Positions 36,341-45,269 of a DNA stretch of 64,000 nt are shown piece by piece (position 1 is the first letter of the stretch; the number at the start of each line of letters is the position of its first letter). Below the pieces are notes generated by a model. The model ran no database searches and had not been told where the DNA came from. It worked only from the letters and a program-made list of their open reading frames with translations. The position numbers and the translations under genes are program-made. The stretch is taken from assembly GCF_003841465.1 (NCBI RefSeq), contig NZ_REFZ01000010.1, positions 62,001 to 126,000 on the forward strand. The letters run 5' to 3'. Source of the DNA: Natrarchaeobius oligotrophus. GTDB taxonomy: Archaea; Halobacteriota; Halobacteria; Halobacteriales; Natrialbaceae.

Positions 36341-37762
36341 TCACTCCGAGGTGAACGGGCTGAAGTTCTCGGAGAACTCGAACGGTTCCTGGTCGATCCC
36401 GCTGTGTTCGGGATCGAGGCCGTCGCCGGGATTGTCGCGTTCGATCGACCAGAACGACAGCAGACTCAGGTCGTTCTCCTCGGCGTACGATCGAACTTCG
36501 GCGGCGTCCTCGGGATAGAACGGGCCACCGGAGTTCTGGACGCCGATCATCGGCGTGATGCCGATCATGTCGTAGAGCTCGTCGTCTGACTTGTCGGGAT
36601 ACCACTCCTGCAGTTGCTCGTGGGTCCCTTCGGCGCACTGGATGCAGTTTTCGGCGCTGGTTCGCACCCAGCCCCAGTTCATCGTCATCAGGTTGACGTA
36701 GCCGACGTCGACGCCGTTGTCGATCGCGTTCGTGATGATCTCGGTGTCCGCGACGCCGTCGACGCGCGTCCGGACGGTGTAGCCGACGTGAACCTCGGGA
36801 CGGCGATCCTGCAGAATCGAAAGTGCCTCGTTGCGCAGGTCGACGACGCTCATGTCGGGTGCCTCGTCGTCGATGTCGAGGTAGGGGCAGTCGTACTCGT
36901 CGACGATGAACTCGAACGTGTCGGCGAGTTCGTTCGGATCGTCGTAATCCGACGCGAGGTAGTTGCCGACCGCACCGCCGAAGGAGATGATGACCTGCCC
37001 TCCCTGTTGCTGCAGTTCGCGGATCTCGTCGTCGAACTGGCTCTCGCCGACGACGTGATCGTGGTCGCCGTCCCAGGCCGGCGTTCCGTCGCCGGTTCCG
37101 AGGATAAAGGCCAGGTGGAAGTACTCCGTCCCGGCGGGATCGGCCCACTCGAGCGGCGAGGTGTCGGGATCGGTGGTCAGGTGATGGTAGGGTGCGAACA
37201 CTCGATCCGGGATCTCGCCGGGATCGACGGGCGGGGAATCGTCCTCGGCGACGTCGACCGTCTCCGTGGTGCTGTCGGTCTCACCGTCGGCGTCGGTCAC
37301 CGTCAGTTCGACGGTATACTCGCCCTCGTCCTCGTAGGCGTGCGTAACGACCTCGCCGGCGGCCTCGGTGCCGTCATCGAGCTCCCACGCGTAGGATTCG
37401 ATCTCGCCCTCGGAGTCGGAGGCGTCGAACGTGACGTCCTCGCCGGGTTCGGGACTCGAGTCGCTGGCGAAAAACGACGCGGTCGGTCCCTCTGGCGGTT
37501 CCGGTTCGGGATCCTCGTTCTCGTCGACTTCCTCCCAGGGTCCCCACTCGTTTGCACCGGGTTCGTCGCCCTGGGTCCACCACTGGGCCTCCCAGACGTA
37601 GCCCTCGTAAATGACCCGATCACCCCCCGTGTATACGGTGTCGGGGTCCCACTCGGGATACTCGTCGCTCTCGGCAGCGACGGCACCGCCGGCTCCGATT
37701 CCGGCCAGCAGCGCGGACAGTTTCGTTGCGTTACTCAGAACGGTTCGGCGTGTTCGTTTCAT
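36341..37762 (-). CDS. Secreted GH18 chitinase F (CBM5/12-PKD-GH18, DxDxE type)
   Basis: The protein has 473 residues with Tat signal KRTRRTVLSNATKLS. CBM5/12 lies at about 35-82 (YPEWDPDTVYTGGDRV; AQWWTQGDEP), PKD at about 93-175, and GH18 at 188-473. The catalytic motif YLDIDDE has Glu300, followed by RNEALSILQDRRPE and the NLMTMNWG strand. The first 234 bp are nearly identical (two mismatches seen) to the start of gene O, 17 kb away, although the two catalytic domains belong to different GH18 types. This is clear module exchange. Confidence 0.94.
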   Translation of the reverse strand: MKRTRRTVLSNATKLSALLAGIGAGGAVAAESDEYPEWDPDTVYTGGDRVIYEGYVWEAQWWTQGDEPGANEWGPWEEVDENEDPEPEPPEGPTASFFASDSSPEPGEDVTFDASDSEGEIESYAWELDDGTEAAGEVVTHAYEDEGEYTVELTVTDADGETDSTTETVDVAEDDSPPVDPGEIPDRVFAPYHHLTTDPDTSPLEWADPAGTEYFHLAFILGTGDGTPAWDGDHDHVVGESQFDDEIRELQQQGGQVIISFGGAVGNYLASDYDDPNELADTFEFIVDEYDCPYLDIDDEAPDMSVVDLRNEALSILQDRRPEVHVGYTVRTRVDGVADTEIITNAIDNGVDVGYVNLMTMNWGWVRTSAENCIQCAEGTHEQLQEWYPDKSDDELYDMIGITPMIGVQNSGGPFYPEDAAEVRSYAEENDLSLLSFWSIERDNPGDGLDPEHSGIDQEPFEFSENFSPFTSE

Positions 37763-38142
37763 GGTCGTGTCTCTCGTTCTCGCGGTTCGTGTCCTCGTTC
37801 GGGATCCGACGGGCGCGACGCCTGTCGATCGATCCGACCGGCGATCATCGCCCTCGTTCCATGATAACTCGGAACACGAGACCGAATATGAGCACGCAAT
37901 GGAACTATAAAATGATTTCGAAATAATGTATAGAGCTAATACGATTCTACGTTGATTTTCTGTTGTTTTTCAGCAGTTAAACGGCCGCTGAATGGCGTAT
38001 ACGAGGGGGTCACGGCCGACACTCGAGCCGGTCGATCGTCGGTTGGTGAAATGGAGGTCGAACACGAGTCAAAAAAACCGGTCGTCCGGAAATCCGGATC
38101 GACTGATGTGTCGTCTCGAAAGAGCGAACCGCGGCGGCGCGG
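37763..38142 (-). promoter_or_regulatory. Promoter region of chitinase gene F
   Basis: The minus strand carries CATTTTATAG (37905-37914), a TATA box of the same form as before genes K and O. It lies about 147 nt before the ATG. The rest is AT-rich (37915-37985), then featureless to the protease stop. Confidence 0.55.
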
Positions 38143-39822
38143 TCAGCAGTCCTGGACGTGCGACCACCACATGCTATCGTGGCTCGGCGGGACCGTCATG
38201 ACCTCCATCTCAGCCTCCCAGATTGCGCCGTCGTAGGCGACGCGGTCGCCGGGGGAGTAGACCGTCGCGTTGTCGTAGGTCGGATAGTCGTCGCAGTCAC
38301 CCGGCGGGTCCGGGTCCTCGTCGACGGTGACGGTCACCGAGTCGCTGTCGGTGTCGCCGTCGCCGGAGACCGAAAGCGTCGCGGTGTACTGGCCCTCGTC
38401 GTCGTAGGCGTGCTCGACGGTTTCACCACTTTCCTCGGTGCCATCGCCGAGTTCCCACGCGTAGCTGTCGATCGGACCGGAGGAGTTACCGCCGTAGAAC
38501 GTCACGGTCTCGCCCGGGTCGACGACCGACGGCGAGGCGTCGGCGACCGCCGAAACGTCGTTCGGCGGATCGCCGTTCTCGCCGACGATGTTCGCCGCGT
38601 CGACCCGACCCGATCCCTGCTGATTTCCGGGGAGGCCGATGTCGACCGCCGTCTCCTCGAGCGCCTGTCGCAGTTCGCTCGGCCCCCACTCGGGGTTGGC
38701 CGCCAGCCCGAGCGCGGCGACGCCGGCCGCCGTGGGCGATGCCATCGACGTACCGGACATGTTGTCGTACCCGCCGTTTGGCATCGTCGAGAGGACCTGC
38801 ACGCCGGGCGCGGCGACGTCGATCTCGGGGCCGGTGCTGCTGAAATTCGCGAGACTCTCCGAGGAGTCGATCGCCGAGACGGCCACACAGTTCGAGAACG
38901 CCGCCGGGTAGGAGACGCAGTTGCTACATGGACCGTCGTTTCCTGCCGCCGCGATCGGGAGCGTCCCGTTGTCGTAGGCGTAATCGATGGCACTCTGGAC
39001 GACGCCGCTCGGTTGCTGTGCGCCGAGGCTCAGGTTGACGATGTCGGCGCCGTTGTCGGCCGACCACTGGATGCCGTCGGCGATGTCGCTCCAGGAACCG
39101 CCGCCTCCCCCGCCGAGGACGCGCACCGCGTACAGATGGGAGTTCGAGATGCCGGCGATTCCCTCGCCGTTGTCGGTCGTCGCGGAAGCGATTCCCGAGA
39201 CGTGTGTTCCGTGAGCCGAACCGCGCGCGTCGGGATCGTTCGTTCCGCCGGCGGGATCGGTCCCCGGGTTCGAGCCGAACTGCGCCTGCAGGTCGGGATG
39301 ATCGTAGTCGGTGCCCGTGTCCGCGATCGCGATCGTCACGTCCGACGACCCGAGCGTCGTCTCCCACGCCTCCGGCGCGTTGACCACCTGTGGCGCGTAC
39401 TGTTGATCGAATCCGGGATCGTCCGGCACGTACTGTGCCGGCTCGATCGACTGCTCGAGCGCGTAGTACGTTCCGTTCTCTTCGACGAACGCGACGCCGT
39501 CGGCTCGTTCGATGCGCTGTGCGACCGCCGAATCGGCCTGCGCGCTCGCCTCGTCGGGAAGCTCGACGGCGAAGTAGCCGAGCACGTCGTTTCGATGGAC
39601 GACGCTCGCGTCGGCCGGGAGCTCTCGTTCTACGTTCTGCTGTACCGATACCGTCTGTACCGTCGGTGCCGTTCCGACCAACAGCTCGTCGGGCTTCGGA
39701 CCCGGTTCGCGACCGGGTTCCGCGACCGTAACACCACTGAGCGCTGCGACACCGCCGATTGCTCCCAGACTGCGGAGCACGTCCCGCCGTCCGGGATTAC
39801 TGTGATTGTTATTTTCTGTCAT
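38143..39822 (-). CDS. Secreted subtilisin-like protease with PKD and C-terminal chitin-binding domain
   Basis: A halolysin-type S8 serine protease of 559 residues. Tat motif GRRDVL at 11-16; inhibitor-I9-like propeptide about 46-125; catalytic domain about 135-410 with the triad Asp168 (ADTGTDYDHP), His204 (HGTHVSG) and Ser359 (GTSMASP). Cysteines at 299 and 302 (CSNC) may form a disulphide. A PKD domain follows at about 428-512. The last 43 residues are a CBM5/12-like module (YPTYDNATVYSPGDRVAYDG, then MWWSHVQDC). Halolysins normally end in a PKD or other extension; a chitin-binding end would tether the protease to chitin, perhaps to strip proteins from natural chitin. A TATA box ATATAAT lies about 30 nt upstream (39851-39860). 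Confidence 0.94.
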   Translation of the reverse strand: MTENNNHSNPGRRDVLRSLGAIGGVAALSGVTVAEPGREPGPKPDELLVGTAPTVQTVSVQQNVERELPADASVVHRNDVLGYFAVELPDEASAQADSAVAQRIERADGVAFVEENGTYYALEQSIEPAQYVPDDPGFDQQYAPQVVNAPEAWETTLGSSDVTIAIADTGTDYDHPDLQAQFGSNPGTDPAGGTNDPDARGSAHGTHVSGIASATTDNGEGIAGISNSHLYAVRVLGGGGGGSWSDIADGIQWSADNGADIVNLSLGAQQPSGVVQSAIDYAYDNGTLPIAAAGNDGPCSNCVSYPAAFSNCVAVSAIDSSESLANFSSTGPEIDVAAPGVQVLSTMPNGGYDNMSGTSMASPTAAGVAALGLAANPEWGPSELRQALEETAVDIGLPGNQQGSGRVDAANIVGENGDPPNDVSAVADASPSVVDPGETVTFYGGNSSGPIDSYAWELGDGTEESGETVEHAYDDEGQYTATLSVSGDGDTDSDSVTVTVDEDPDPPGDCDDYPTYDNATVYSPGDRVAYDGAIWEAEMEVMTVPPSHDSMWWSHVQDC

Positions 39823-40013
39823 ACCGCACCTGATGTCTATCGATATCCGTATTATATTTTTCTATTGTTTATACTAAAATAATTAATTAACTAGATAGTT
39901 AACTAGAGTGGCTGGAAAAGGGAACGAAGATAGAAAATGCGCTGGATACCGGCGAACGGCGTTCAAACCGACGATAACCGAGGGTGATCGGTCTCGACGG
40001 CGAACGCGTGCGG

Positions 40014-41378
40014 TCAGTTCCCGCTTCCCTCGAACTGGTAGAAGACGTCCGAGAACTCGCCGCCGTCGTCCTCGCCGAGCACCCACGGCGCGATGCTGTA
40101 CATCCCCTTCTCGTTGGCGTAGTCGACGAGCTCGCTCGCGACGTCGGTGGTGATCTCGCCGAGATACGGCGTCACGCCGACCATCGCCCAGAGCTCGTCC
40201 TCGGATTTTTCGGGATACACCTCCTCGAGGAAGTCGACCGTTCCCTCGAGCGCGGACGTGATCGTCTCGAAGTTCTCGGGTTCGCCGTCGAAGTGCATCG
40301 TCATCGGCTGGACGTAGTCCAGTTCGAGGCCCTTCTCGACGGCGTCCTCGATGAACACCTTGCCCGGCGACTCGCCCCACTCGACGATGCCGTCCGGCGT
40401 GGCCGAGACGGTGAAGCCGACGGTGACCTCGGGACGTTCGTCTTTGAGCAACGCGAGCGCCTCGTTGCGGATCTCGTGGAGGTCGTCGGGTCGGTCGGGA
40501 TCCTCGGCGTTCTCGTCGTCGATGTCGAGGTGGGTAACGTCGAACGTGTCGAGCAGGTCGGCGTACGCCTCCTTGAGCTCCTCGGGATTGTCGGCGTCGC
40601 GGGCGACCATCGGACTCTGCCAGCCGCCGATCGAGAGGCCGACTTCGATGCCCTCGTCCTGGAGCGTCTGGATGTCGTCGGCGTAGGTATCGAGCGACTC
40701 TCCCTCACACTCGCGATTGTCGCAGTTGGCGAGCCAGGCGGGCGAAATCTCGCCGTTCCGGTAGGGATCGCCGATGAACGACATGATGACGCGGTCGGTG
40801 CTGCGGCTGAGGGTGCCGTCGACGACGTCGTACCAGGTTCCCTGGTACGGCGTGTAGACGCCGGTCGGCGTCGGCGGCTCGACGTCGCCGACGTAAATCG
40901 TCGACTGGGTGCTGTCGCTTTCGCCGTCGACGTCTTCGACGGTGAGTTCGACGGTGTACTCGCCCTCGTCGTCGTAGGTGTGCGTGACGATCTCTCCGCT
41001 CGCGGTCGTTCCGTCGTCGAGGTCCCACGCGTAGGACTCGATGTCACCCTCGGAGTCGGAGGCGTCGAGCGTGATTTCGTCGCCGGGGGCTGGACTCGAG
41101 TCGCTGACGGAGAACGCGGCGCTCGGACCCGGGTCGTACGGCTCGATCTGGTCCCACGGGCCCCATTCGCCACCTTCGCCCGGCTCGTCACCGCGCGTCC
41201 ACCAGTTGGCTTCCCAGACGTAGCCCTCGTGGATCACGCGGTCACCCCCCGTATACACCGTGTCCGGGTCCCACTCGGGATACTCCTGGGCGGAAACGGT
41301 GGTGCTCAGTCCGACGCCGACAGCCAGCGCGGACAGTGCCGATGCGTTGCGTAGTACGTCTCGTCGTGTTCGTTTCAT
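40014..41378 (-). CDS. Secreted GH18 chitinase H (CBM5/12-PKD-GH18, DxDxE type)
   Basis: The protein has 454 residues from MKRTRRDVLRN; a GTG nine bases upstream is less likely. Tat signal, CBM5/12 (about 31-78; ANWWTRGDEP), PKD (about 86-168), GH18 (about 175-454). The catalytic motif HLDIDDE has Glu289, the same number as in gene A. From the PKD end onward the protein is almost the same as gene A, and 158 bp near the 3' end are identical (40029-40186 and 27338-27495). The signal and CBM5/12 differ much more, so only the catalytic half was recently duplicated or converted. Confidence 0.94.
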   Translation of the reverse strand: MKRTRRDVLRNASALSALAVGVGLSTTVSAQEYPEWDPDTVYTGGDRVIHEGYVWEANWWTRGDEPGEGGEWGPWDQIEPYDPGPSAAFSVSDSSPAPGDEITLDASDSEGDIESYAWDLDDGTTASGEIVTHTYDDEGEYTVELTVEDVDGESDSTQSTIYVGDVEPPTPTGVYTPYQGTWYDVVDGTLSRSTDRVIMSFIGDPYRNGEISPAWLANCDNRECEGESLDTYADDIQTLQDEGIEVGLSIGGWQSPMVARDADNPEELKEAYADLLDTFDVTHLDIDDENAEDPDRPDDLHEIRNEALALLKDERPEVTVGFTVSATPDGIVEWGESPGKVFIEDAVEKGLELDYVQPMTMHFDGEPENFETITSALEGTVDFLEEVYPEKSEDELWAMVGVTPYLGEITTDVASELVDYANEKGMYSIAPWVLGEDDGGEFSDVFYQFEGSGN

Positions 41379-41627
41379 GGTTGTCACCTCCGGCGGACCG
41401 TCGACTCAGCGAGCTGCTCGTCGTCCCCGGAGTCGCATCGGAGTCGACACCGCCGGAATAGATCCCCCAGGGACAGTACATAATTCATTGCTCTATCTAA
41501 TAATAATTTTGGATAGTGTTTTAGAAATGTGTTTTTATAGCGTCACGATCTCGGAAGACGGCCGAGGAAAGCGATTCGTTCGTGAGAAACGAACGCGAGG
41601 ACCGCCGACCAGATCGAAGCGACGGCG
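41379..41627 (-). promoter_or_regulatory. Promoter region of chitinase gene H
   Basis: The AT-rich stretch 41476-41520, with AATTATTATTAG on the minus strand (41498-41509), lies about 120 nt before the ATG and is the likely TATA region. The 3' side is the tail of gene I and shows no other feature. Confidence 0.45.
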
Positions 41628-43835
41628 CTACCCGCCGTCCGGCCAGTCGATCTGGTCGGAACGGTAGTAGTTGATTTCCTGGCGGTCCCACCGTGGACCC
41701 TGTGCCGCCAGCCGCTCGCGGAAGTTCTCCCACTCGGTGTCGGCGTCGGGCGTCCAGCCGACCTCGGCGATGGAGGCGATCCGCGGGAACAGCATGAACT
41801 CGACGTCCGCGAACGTCTCGAGCGTCTCCGACCACAGCGCCGCTTCGGGACCGACGATCGAGGATTCGTCGACGTCGTCGACGTAGCTGCCAGGGTCCCA
41901 CTCGTAGGACTCTCGCACGGACGTCGTCCCGGCCCAGGTGAGGCCGAGTTCGGTCTCCCAGTGGTACTTCATATCGAGGTAGGCGTGGCTGGCCGGCGAG
42001 GCGATAATCTCGTGGCCCTCTTCGACGGCTCCCGGAACGTCGACGCCGGAGGCCGTCGAATCCGGTGCCCAGAACTGGCCGATCGTCTCCGTCGGCGGAT
42101 CCGCACCGAGGATCTCGTGCCAGCCCATCGGTCGCTTGCCGGCGTCCTGGACGATCGGTACTGCTCGATCCATGAAGTGCTCGTACTCGTCGTCGTCGAG
42201 CGGATCGGCTTCGTCGCCGCCGATGTGGAGATACGGCCCCGGAGTCAGCTCCGCGACCTCGGTGACGACGTCTTCGACCCACTCGTAGGTGAACTCCTGG
42301 TCGACACAGAGCGAACTGAACCCGACCTCGATGCCGGTGTAGGGCTCCTCGCACTCGTCGTCGCAGTTGAGTTCACAGACCGACGCCAGCGCTGCGTTCG
42401 TGTGGCCTGGCATGTCGATCTCGGGGATAACCGTGATAAATCGGTCCTCGGCGTGTTCGACGATATCGGCGTACTCCGCCTGGGTGTAGTAACAGTCCTC
42501 ACACTCGCCGTCGACCTGATACTGACCGCCGACCTCGGTCAACTCCGGCCACTCCTCGATCTCGATGCGCCAGCCCTGGTCGTCCGTCAGGTGAACGTGG
42601 AAGTGGTTGATCTTGTACTGGGCGAGGTAGTCGACGAACCGCTTCATCTCGTCGGCGGTGCGGAAGTGCCGCGCCACGTCCAAGTGTGCGCCGCGGAAGT
42701 CGAAACGCGGCGAGTCGACGATCTCGCCGCCGGGAACTGTCCACTCGGCGGACTGCTCGGAGTCAGCTTCCACCGCCGCGGGCAGGACCTGTCGGAGCGA
42801 CTGGACGCCCCAGAACAGCCCCGCGTCGGTCCCTGCACCGATCGTAACCCCGTCCTCGTCGACAGACAGCTCGTAACCCTCCTCGCCGAGGTCGTCCACG
42901 GCGTCCAGGAAGACGAGCTCGATCGCATCCGCCGCCTCCGACGGCGCATCTGCGACGGGCAGCTCGTATCCCGTCGGCGGACGAAGGAGGTCCGCGAGGT
43001 ACTCGCCGACCGCTTCGGCCTCGTCGTCGACGACGATCGCCGTCTCAGCCGTGATCTCGAACTCGGCGTCGGTCGTGCTCACGTCGGCCGGTTTCGGAAT
43101 TACGTCCTCGAGCGACCGCTCGACCGGATCGGGCACGTCGCCGCTACAGCGCGTGACCGCCCCCCAGGGACCGCCGTTTCCGGCGGGCTCATCGCTTTCG
43201 GTCCACCACCGTGCTTCCCAGAGGATACCGTCGTGGACGACCTCGTCACCGCCCTCGTAGACGGCGTCCGGGTTCCACTCCGCGATGCCGGCACAGGGGC
43301 CGTCTTCTTCGTCGCCGACGGTAACGATGACCGCGGCCGTATCCGTTCGCCCCTCGGCGTCGGTCACCGTCAGCGCCACGGCGTACTCGCCCTCCTCGGC
43401 GTAGCTGTGACTCGTCGTCTCGCCGGTCGCGTCGGCCTCGCCGTCGCCGGTGAGGTCCCACTCGTAGCTGTCGATCGACGCATCGCCGCCGCTGGAGCCG
43501 CTGGCGTCGAACTCGACCGTCTCGTCGAGTTCGACCGTCGTCGCCGAGACGGCGATCGACGCGGTAGGGTCCTCCGCTTCGCCGTTGTCCCCGCAGGCCC
43601 CCTCGAGAGCCCAGACTGCGCCATCGTCGTCGGGTTCGTCGCCTTGCGTCCACCACTCCGCGGTGAAGAGATCGGCCTCGTAGACGGCCAGATCGCCGCC
43701 GGTGTAGGCGACATCGGGGTCCCACTCGGGGATGCTCTCGCAGTCGACGGACGATGCTGCGCTCGCGCTGGCGGCGATCCCCAGCGCGGAGAGCGTCGAT
43801 GCCGATCGAAGGATCGAACGTCTGGTTGGTTTCAT
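41628..43835 (-). CDS. Secreted GH20 beta-N-acetylhexosaminidase with two CBM5/12 modules
   Basis: The protein has 735 residues. A Tat signal (KPTRRSILRSAS) is followed by CBM5/12 (about 34-80), PKD (about 90-170), a second CBM5/12 (about 177-225), the GH20 N-domain (about 240-370) and the catalytic barrel (about 380-720). The catalytic Asp-Glu pair is in HIGGDEADP (Asp541, Glu542); RGAHLDVARHF and HLTDDQGWRIEI are also typical. It removes terminal GlcNAc from chitooligosaccharides. Cys clusters (ECEDC; CELNCDDEC) may form disulphides. It starts 9 bp after gene J, and gene J starts 3 bp after gene K, forming an operon K-J-I. Confidence 0.96.
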   Translation of the reverse strand: MKPTRRSILRSASTLSALGIAASASAASSVDCESIPEWDPDVAYTGGDLAVYEADLFTAEWWTQGDEPDDDGAVWALEGACGDNGEAEDPTASIAVSATTVELDETVEFDASGSSGGDASIDSYEWDLTGDGEADATGETTSHSYAEEGEYAVALTVTDAEGRTDTAAVIVTVGDEEDGPCAGIAEWNPDAVYEGGDEVVHDGILWEARWWTESDEPAGNGGPWGAVTRCSGDVPDPVERSLEDVIPKPADVSTTDAEFEITAETAIVVDDEAEAVGEYLADLLRPPTGYELPVADAPSEAADAIELVFLDAVDDLGEEGYELSVDEDGVTIGAGTDAGLFWGVQSLRQVLPAAVEADSEQSAEWTVPGGEIVDSPRFDFRGAHLDVARHFRTADEMKRFVDYLAQYKINHFHVHLTDDQGWRIEIEEWPELTEVGGQYQVDGECEDCYYTQAEYADIVEHAEDRFITVIPEIDMPGHTNAALASVCELNCDDECEEPYTGIEVGFSSLCVDQEFTYEWVEDVVTEVAELTPGPYLHIGGDEADPLDDDEYEHFMDRAVPIVQDAGKRPMGWHEILGADPPTETIGQFWAPDSTASGVDVPGAVEEGHEIIASPASHAYLDMKYHWETELGLTWAGTTSVRESYEWDPGSYVDDVDESSIVGPEAALWSETLETFADVEFMLFPRIASIAEVGWTPDADTEWENFRERLAAQGPRWDRQEINYYRSDQIDWPDGG

Positions 43836-43844
43836 CGTTGATGA

Positions 43845-45266
43845 TTAGTTGAGTTGGTTGAATGTCCGTGAGAACTCGAACGGGTCCTGGTCGATGCCGC
43901 TGTGTCGTGGGTCGACCTCCTCGGGGCCGGGGTTGTCCCGCTCGACGGACCAGAACGCAAGCGTTCCGACGTCGTTGTCCTGGGCGTACGCCAGCACCGC
44001 CTCGGCGTCTGCGGGAGTGAACACGACTCCGGTGTTGTTCAGGCCGAGCATCGGCGTGATGCCCAGCATGGCGTAAATTTCCTCGTCGGACTTCTCGGGG
44101 AGTTCGCCCGATAGCTGCTCGTGGGCCCCTTCGACCGTTCCGATAACGGACTGGTCGTCGAACTCGCCCGCCGACCCGTAGTTCATGGTCATCAGGTTGA
44201 GCCGGTGGATCTCGACGCCGCGGTCGATCGCGTCTGCGACGATCACGTCGAAATCGCTCGGGGAAACGCCCTGGGAATTGCATCTCACAGTGTAAGATAT
44301 CTCTACCTCGGGACGACGGTTCTGCAGGATCGACAGCGCCTCGTTGCGAACCTCGTTGGTGGTGGAACTGGCCGCTTCATCGTCGATGTCGATGTAGGGC
44401 GTCTCGTACTCGTCGATGATGAACCCGAACGTGTCGGCGAGTTCCTCTGGATCGTCGTAGTAGTCGGCGAGGTACGGGCCGACGGCCCCGCCGAACGAAA
44501 GGATCGCCTGTCCGCCACGCTCCTGGAGCGCCCGGATCTGGTCACCGAACTCCGTCTCCCCGACGACGTAATCGTGGTCGGCGTCCCAGGCGGGCGTCCC
44601 GTCCTCGAGGCCGAGAATAAAGGCCAGGTGGAAGTAGTCCGTTCCGGCCTCGTCGGCCCACTCGACGGGCGTCGTCTCCGACACCGTGTTCATGTGGTGG
44701 TAGGGAGCGAAGTACTGCTCGGGCAGTTCGACGACGTCGTCCGGCGGGTCGGGTTCGTCCTCGAGGACGGTGAGTTCTCTCGAGGCCGTATCCGCGTTGC
44801 CGTCGCCGTCCGCGACCGTGAGCGAGACGGTGTGCTCGCCTGCCTCCTCGAAAGCGCGTTCGACGACTTCGCCGTCAGCCGCCGTTCCGTCGTCAAACTC
44901 CCATGCGTAGCTCTCGACGTCTCCCTCCGAATCCGACGCGTCGAACGTTACGGATTCGTCGACCGTCGGACGGCTCTCGCTCACCGAAAACGACGCGGTC
45001 GGCTCTTCCGGCGGCTCCGGGTCGAAACCACCGTCTTCGACGTACTCCCAGGGACCCCACTCGCCCTCGCCGGGTTCGTCGCCCTGGGTCCACCACCGGG
45101 CCGCCCAGATCGCCCCGTCGTGGACGACCCGGTCGCCGCTCGTGTAGACGACGTCTGGGTCCCACTCGGACGGCAGGTCCTGAGCAACGCTCGTCACGCT
45201 CGCACCCAGCAGGACCGCGGAGATCGACGATGCGCTCCGGAGGACGTTCCGTCTGGTCTCGTTCAT
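43845..45266 (-). CDS. Secreted GH18 chitinase J (CBM5/12-PKD-GH18, DxDxE type)
   Basis: The protein has 473 residues and a Tat signal (NETRRNVLRSASSIS). CBM5/12 lies at about 31-76 (SEWDPDVVYTSGDRV; ARWWTQGDEP), PKD at about 88-170, and GH18 at about 185-473. The catalytic motif YIDIDDE has Glu297, then RNEALSILQNRRPE and NLMTMNYG. It is the middle gene of the K-J-I operon: 3 bp separate it from K and 9 bp from I, so translation is probably coupled. Genes C, F and J resemble one another most among the DxDxE group in the catalytic domain. Confidence 0.94.
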   Translation of the reverse strand: MNETRRNVLRSASSISAVLLGASVTSVAQDLPSEWDPDVVYTSGDRVVHDGAIWAARWWTQGDEPGEGEWGPWEYVEDGGFDPEPPEEPTASFSVSESRPTVDESVTFDASDSEGDVESYAWEFDDGTAADGEVVERAFEEAGEHTVSLTVADGDGNADTASRELTVLEDEPDPPDDVVELPEQYFAPYHHMNTVSETTPVEWADEAGTDYFHLAFILGLEDGTPAWDADHDYVVGETEFGDQIRALQERGGQAILSFGGAVGPYLADYYDDPEELADTFGFIIDEYETPYIDIDDEAASSTTNEVRNEALSILQNRRPEVEISYTVRCNSQGVSPSDFDVIVADAIDRGVEIHRLNLMTMNYGSAGEFDDQSVIGTVEGAHEQLSGELPEKSDEEIYAMLGITPMLGLNNTGVVFTPADAEAVLAYAQDNDVGTLAFWSVERDNPGPEEVDPRHSGIDQDPFEFSRTFNQLN

Positions 45267-45269
45267 CGG

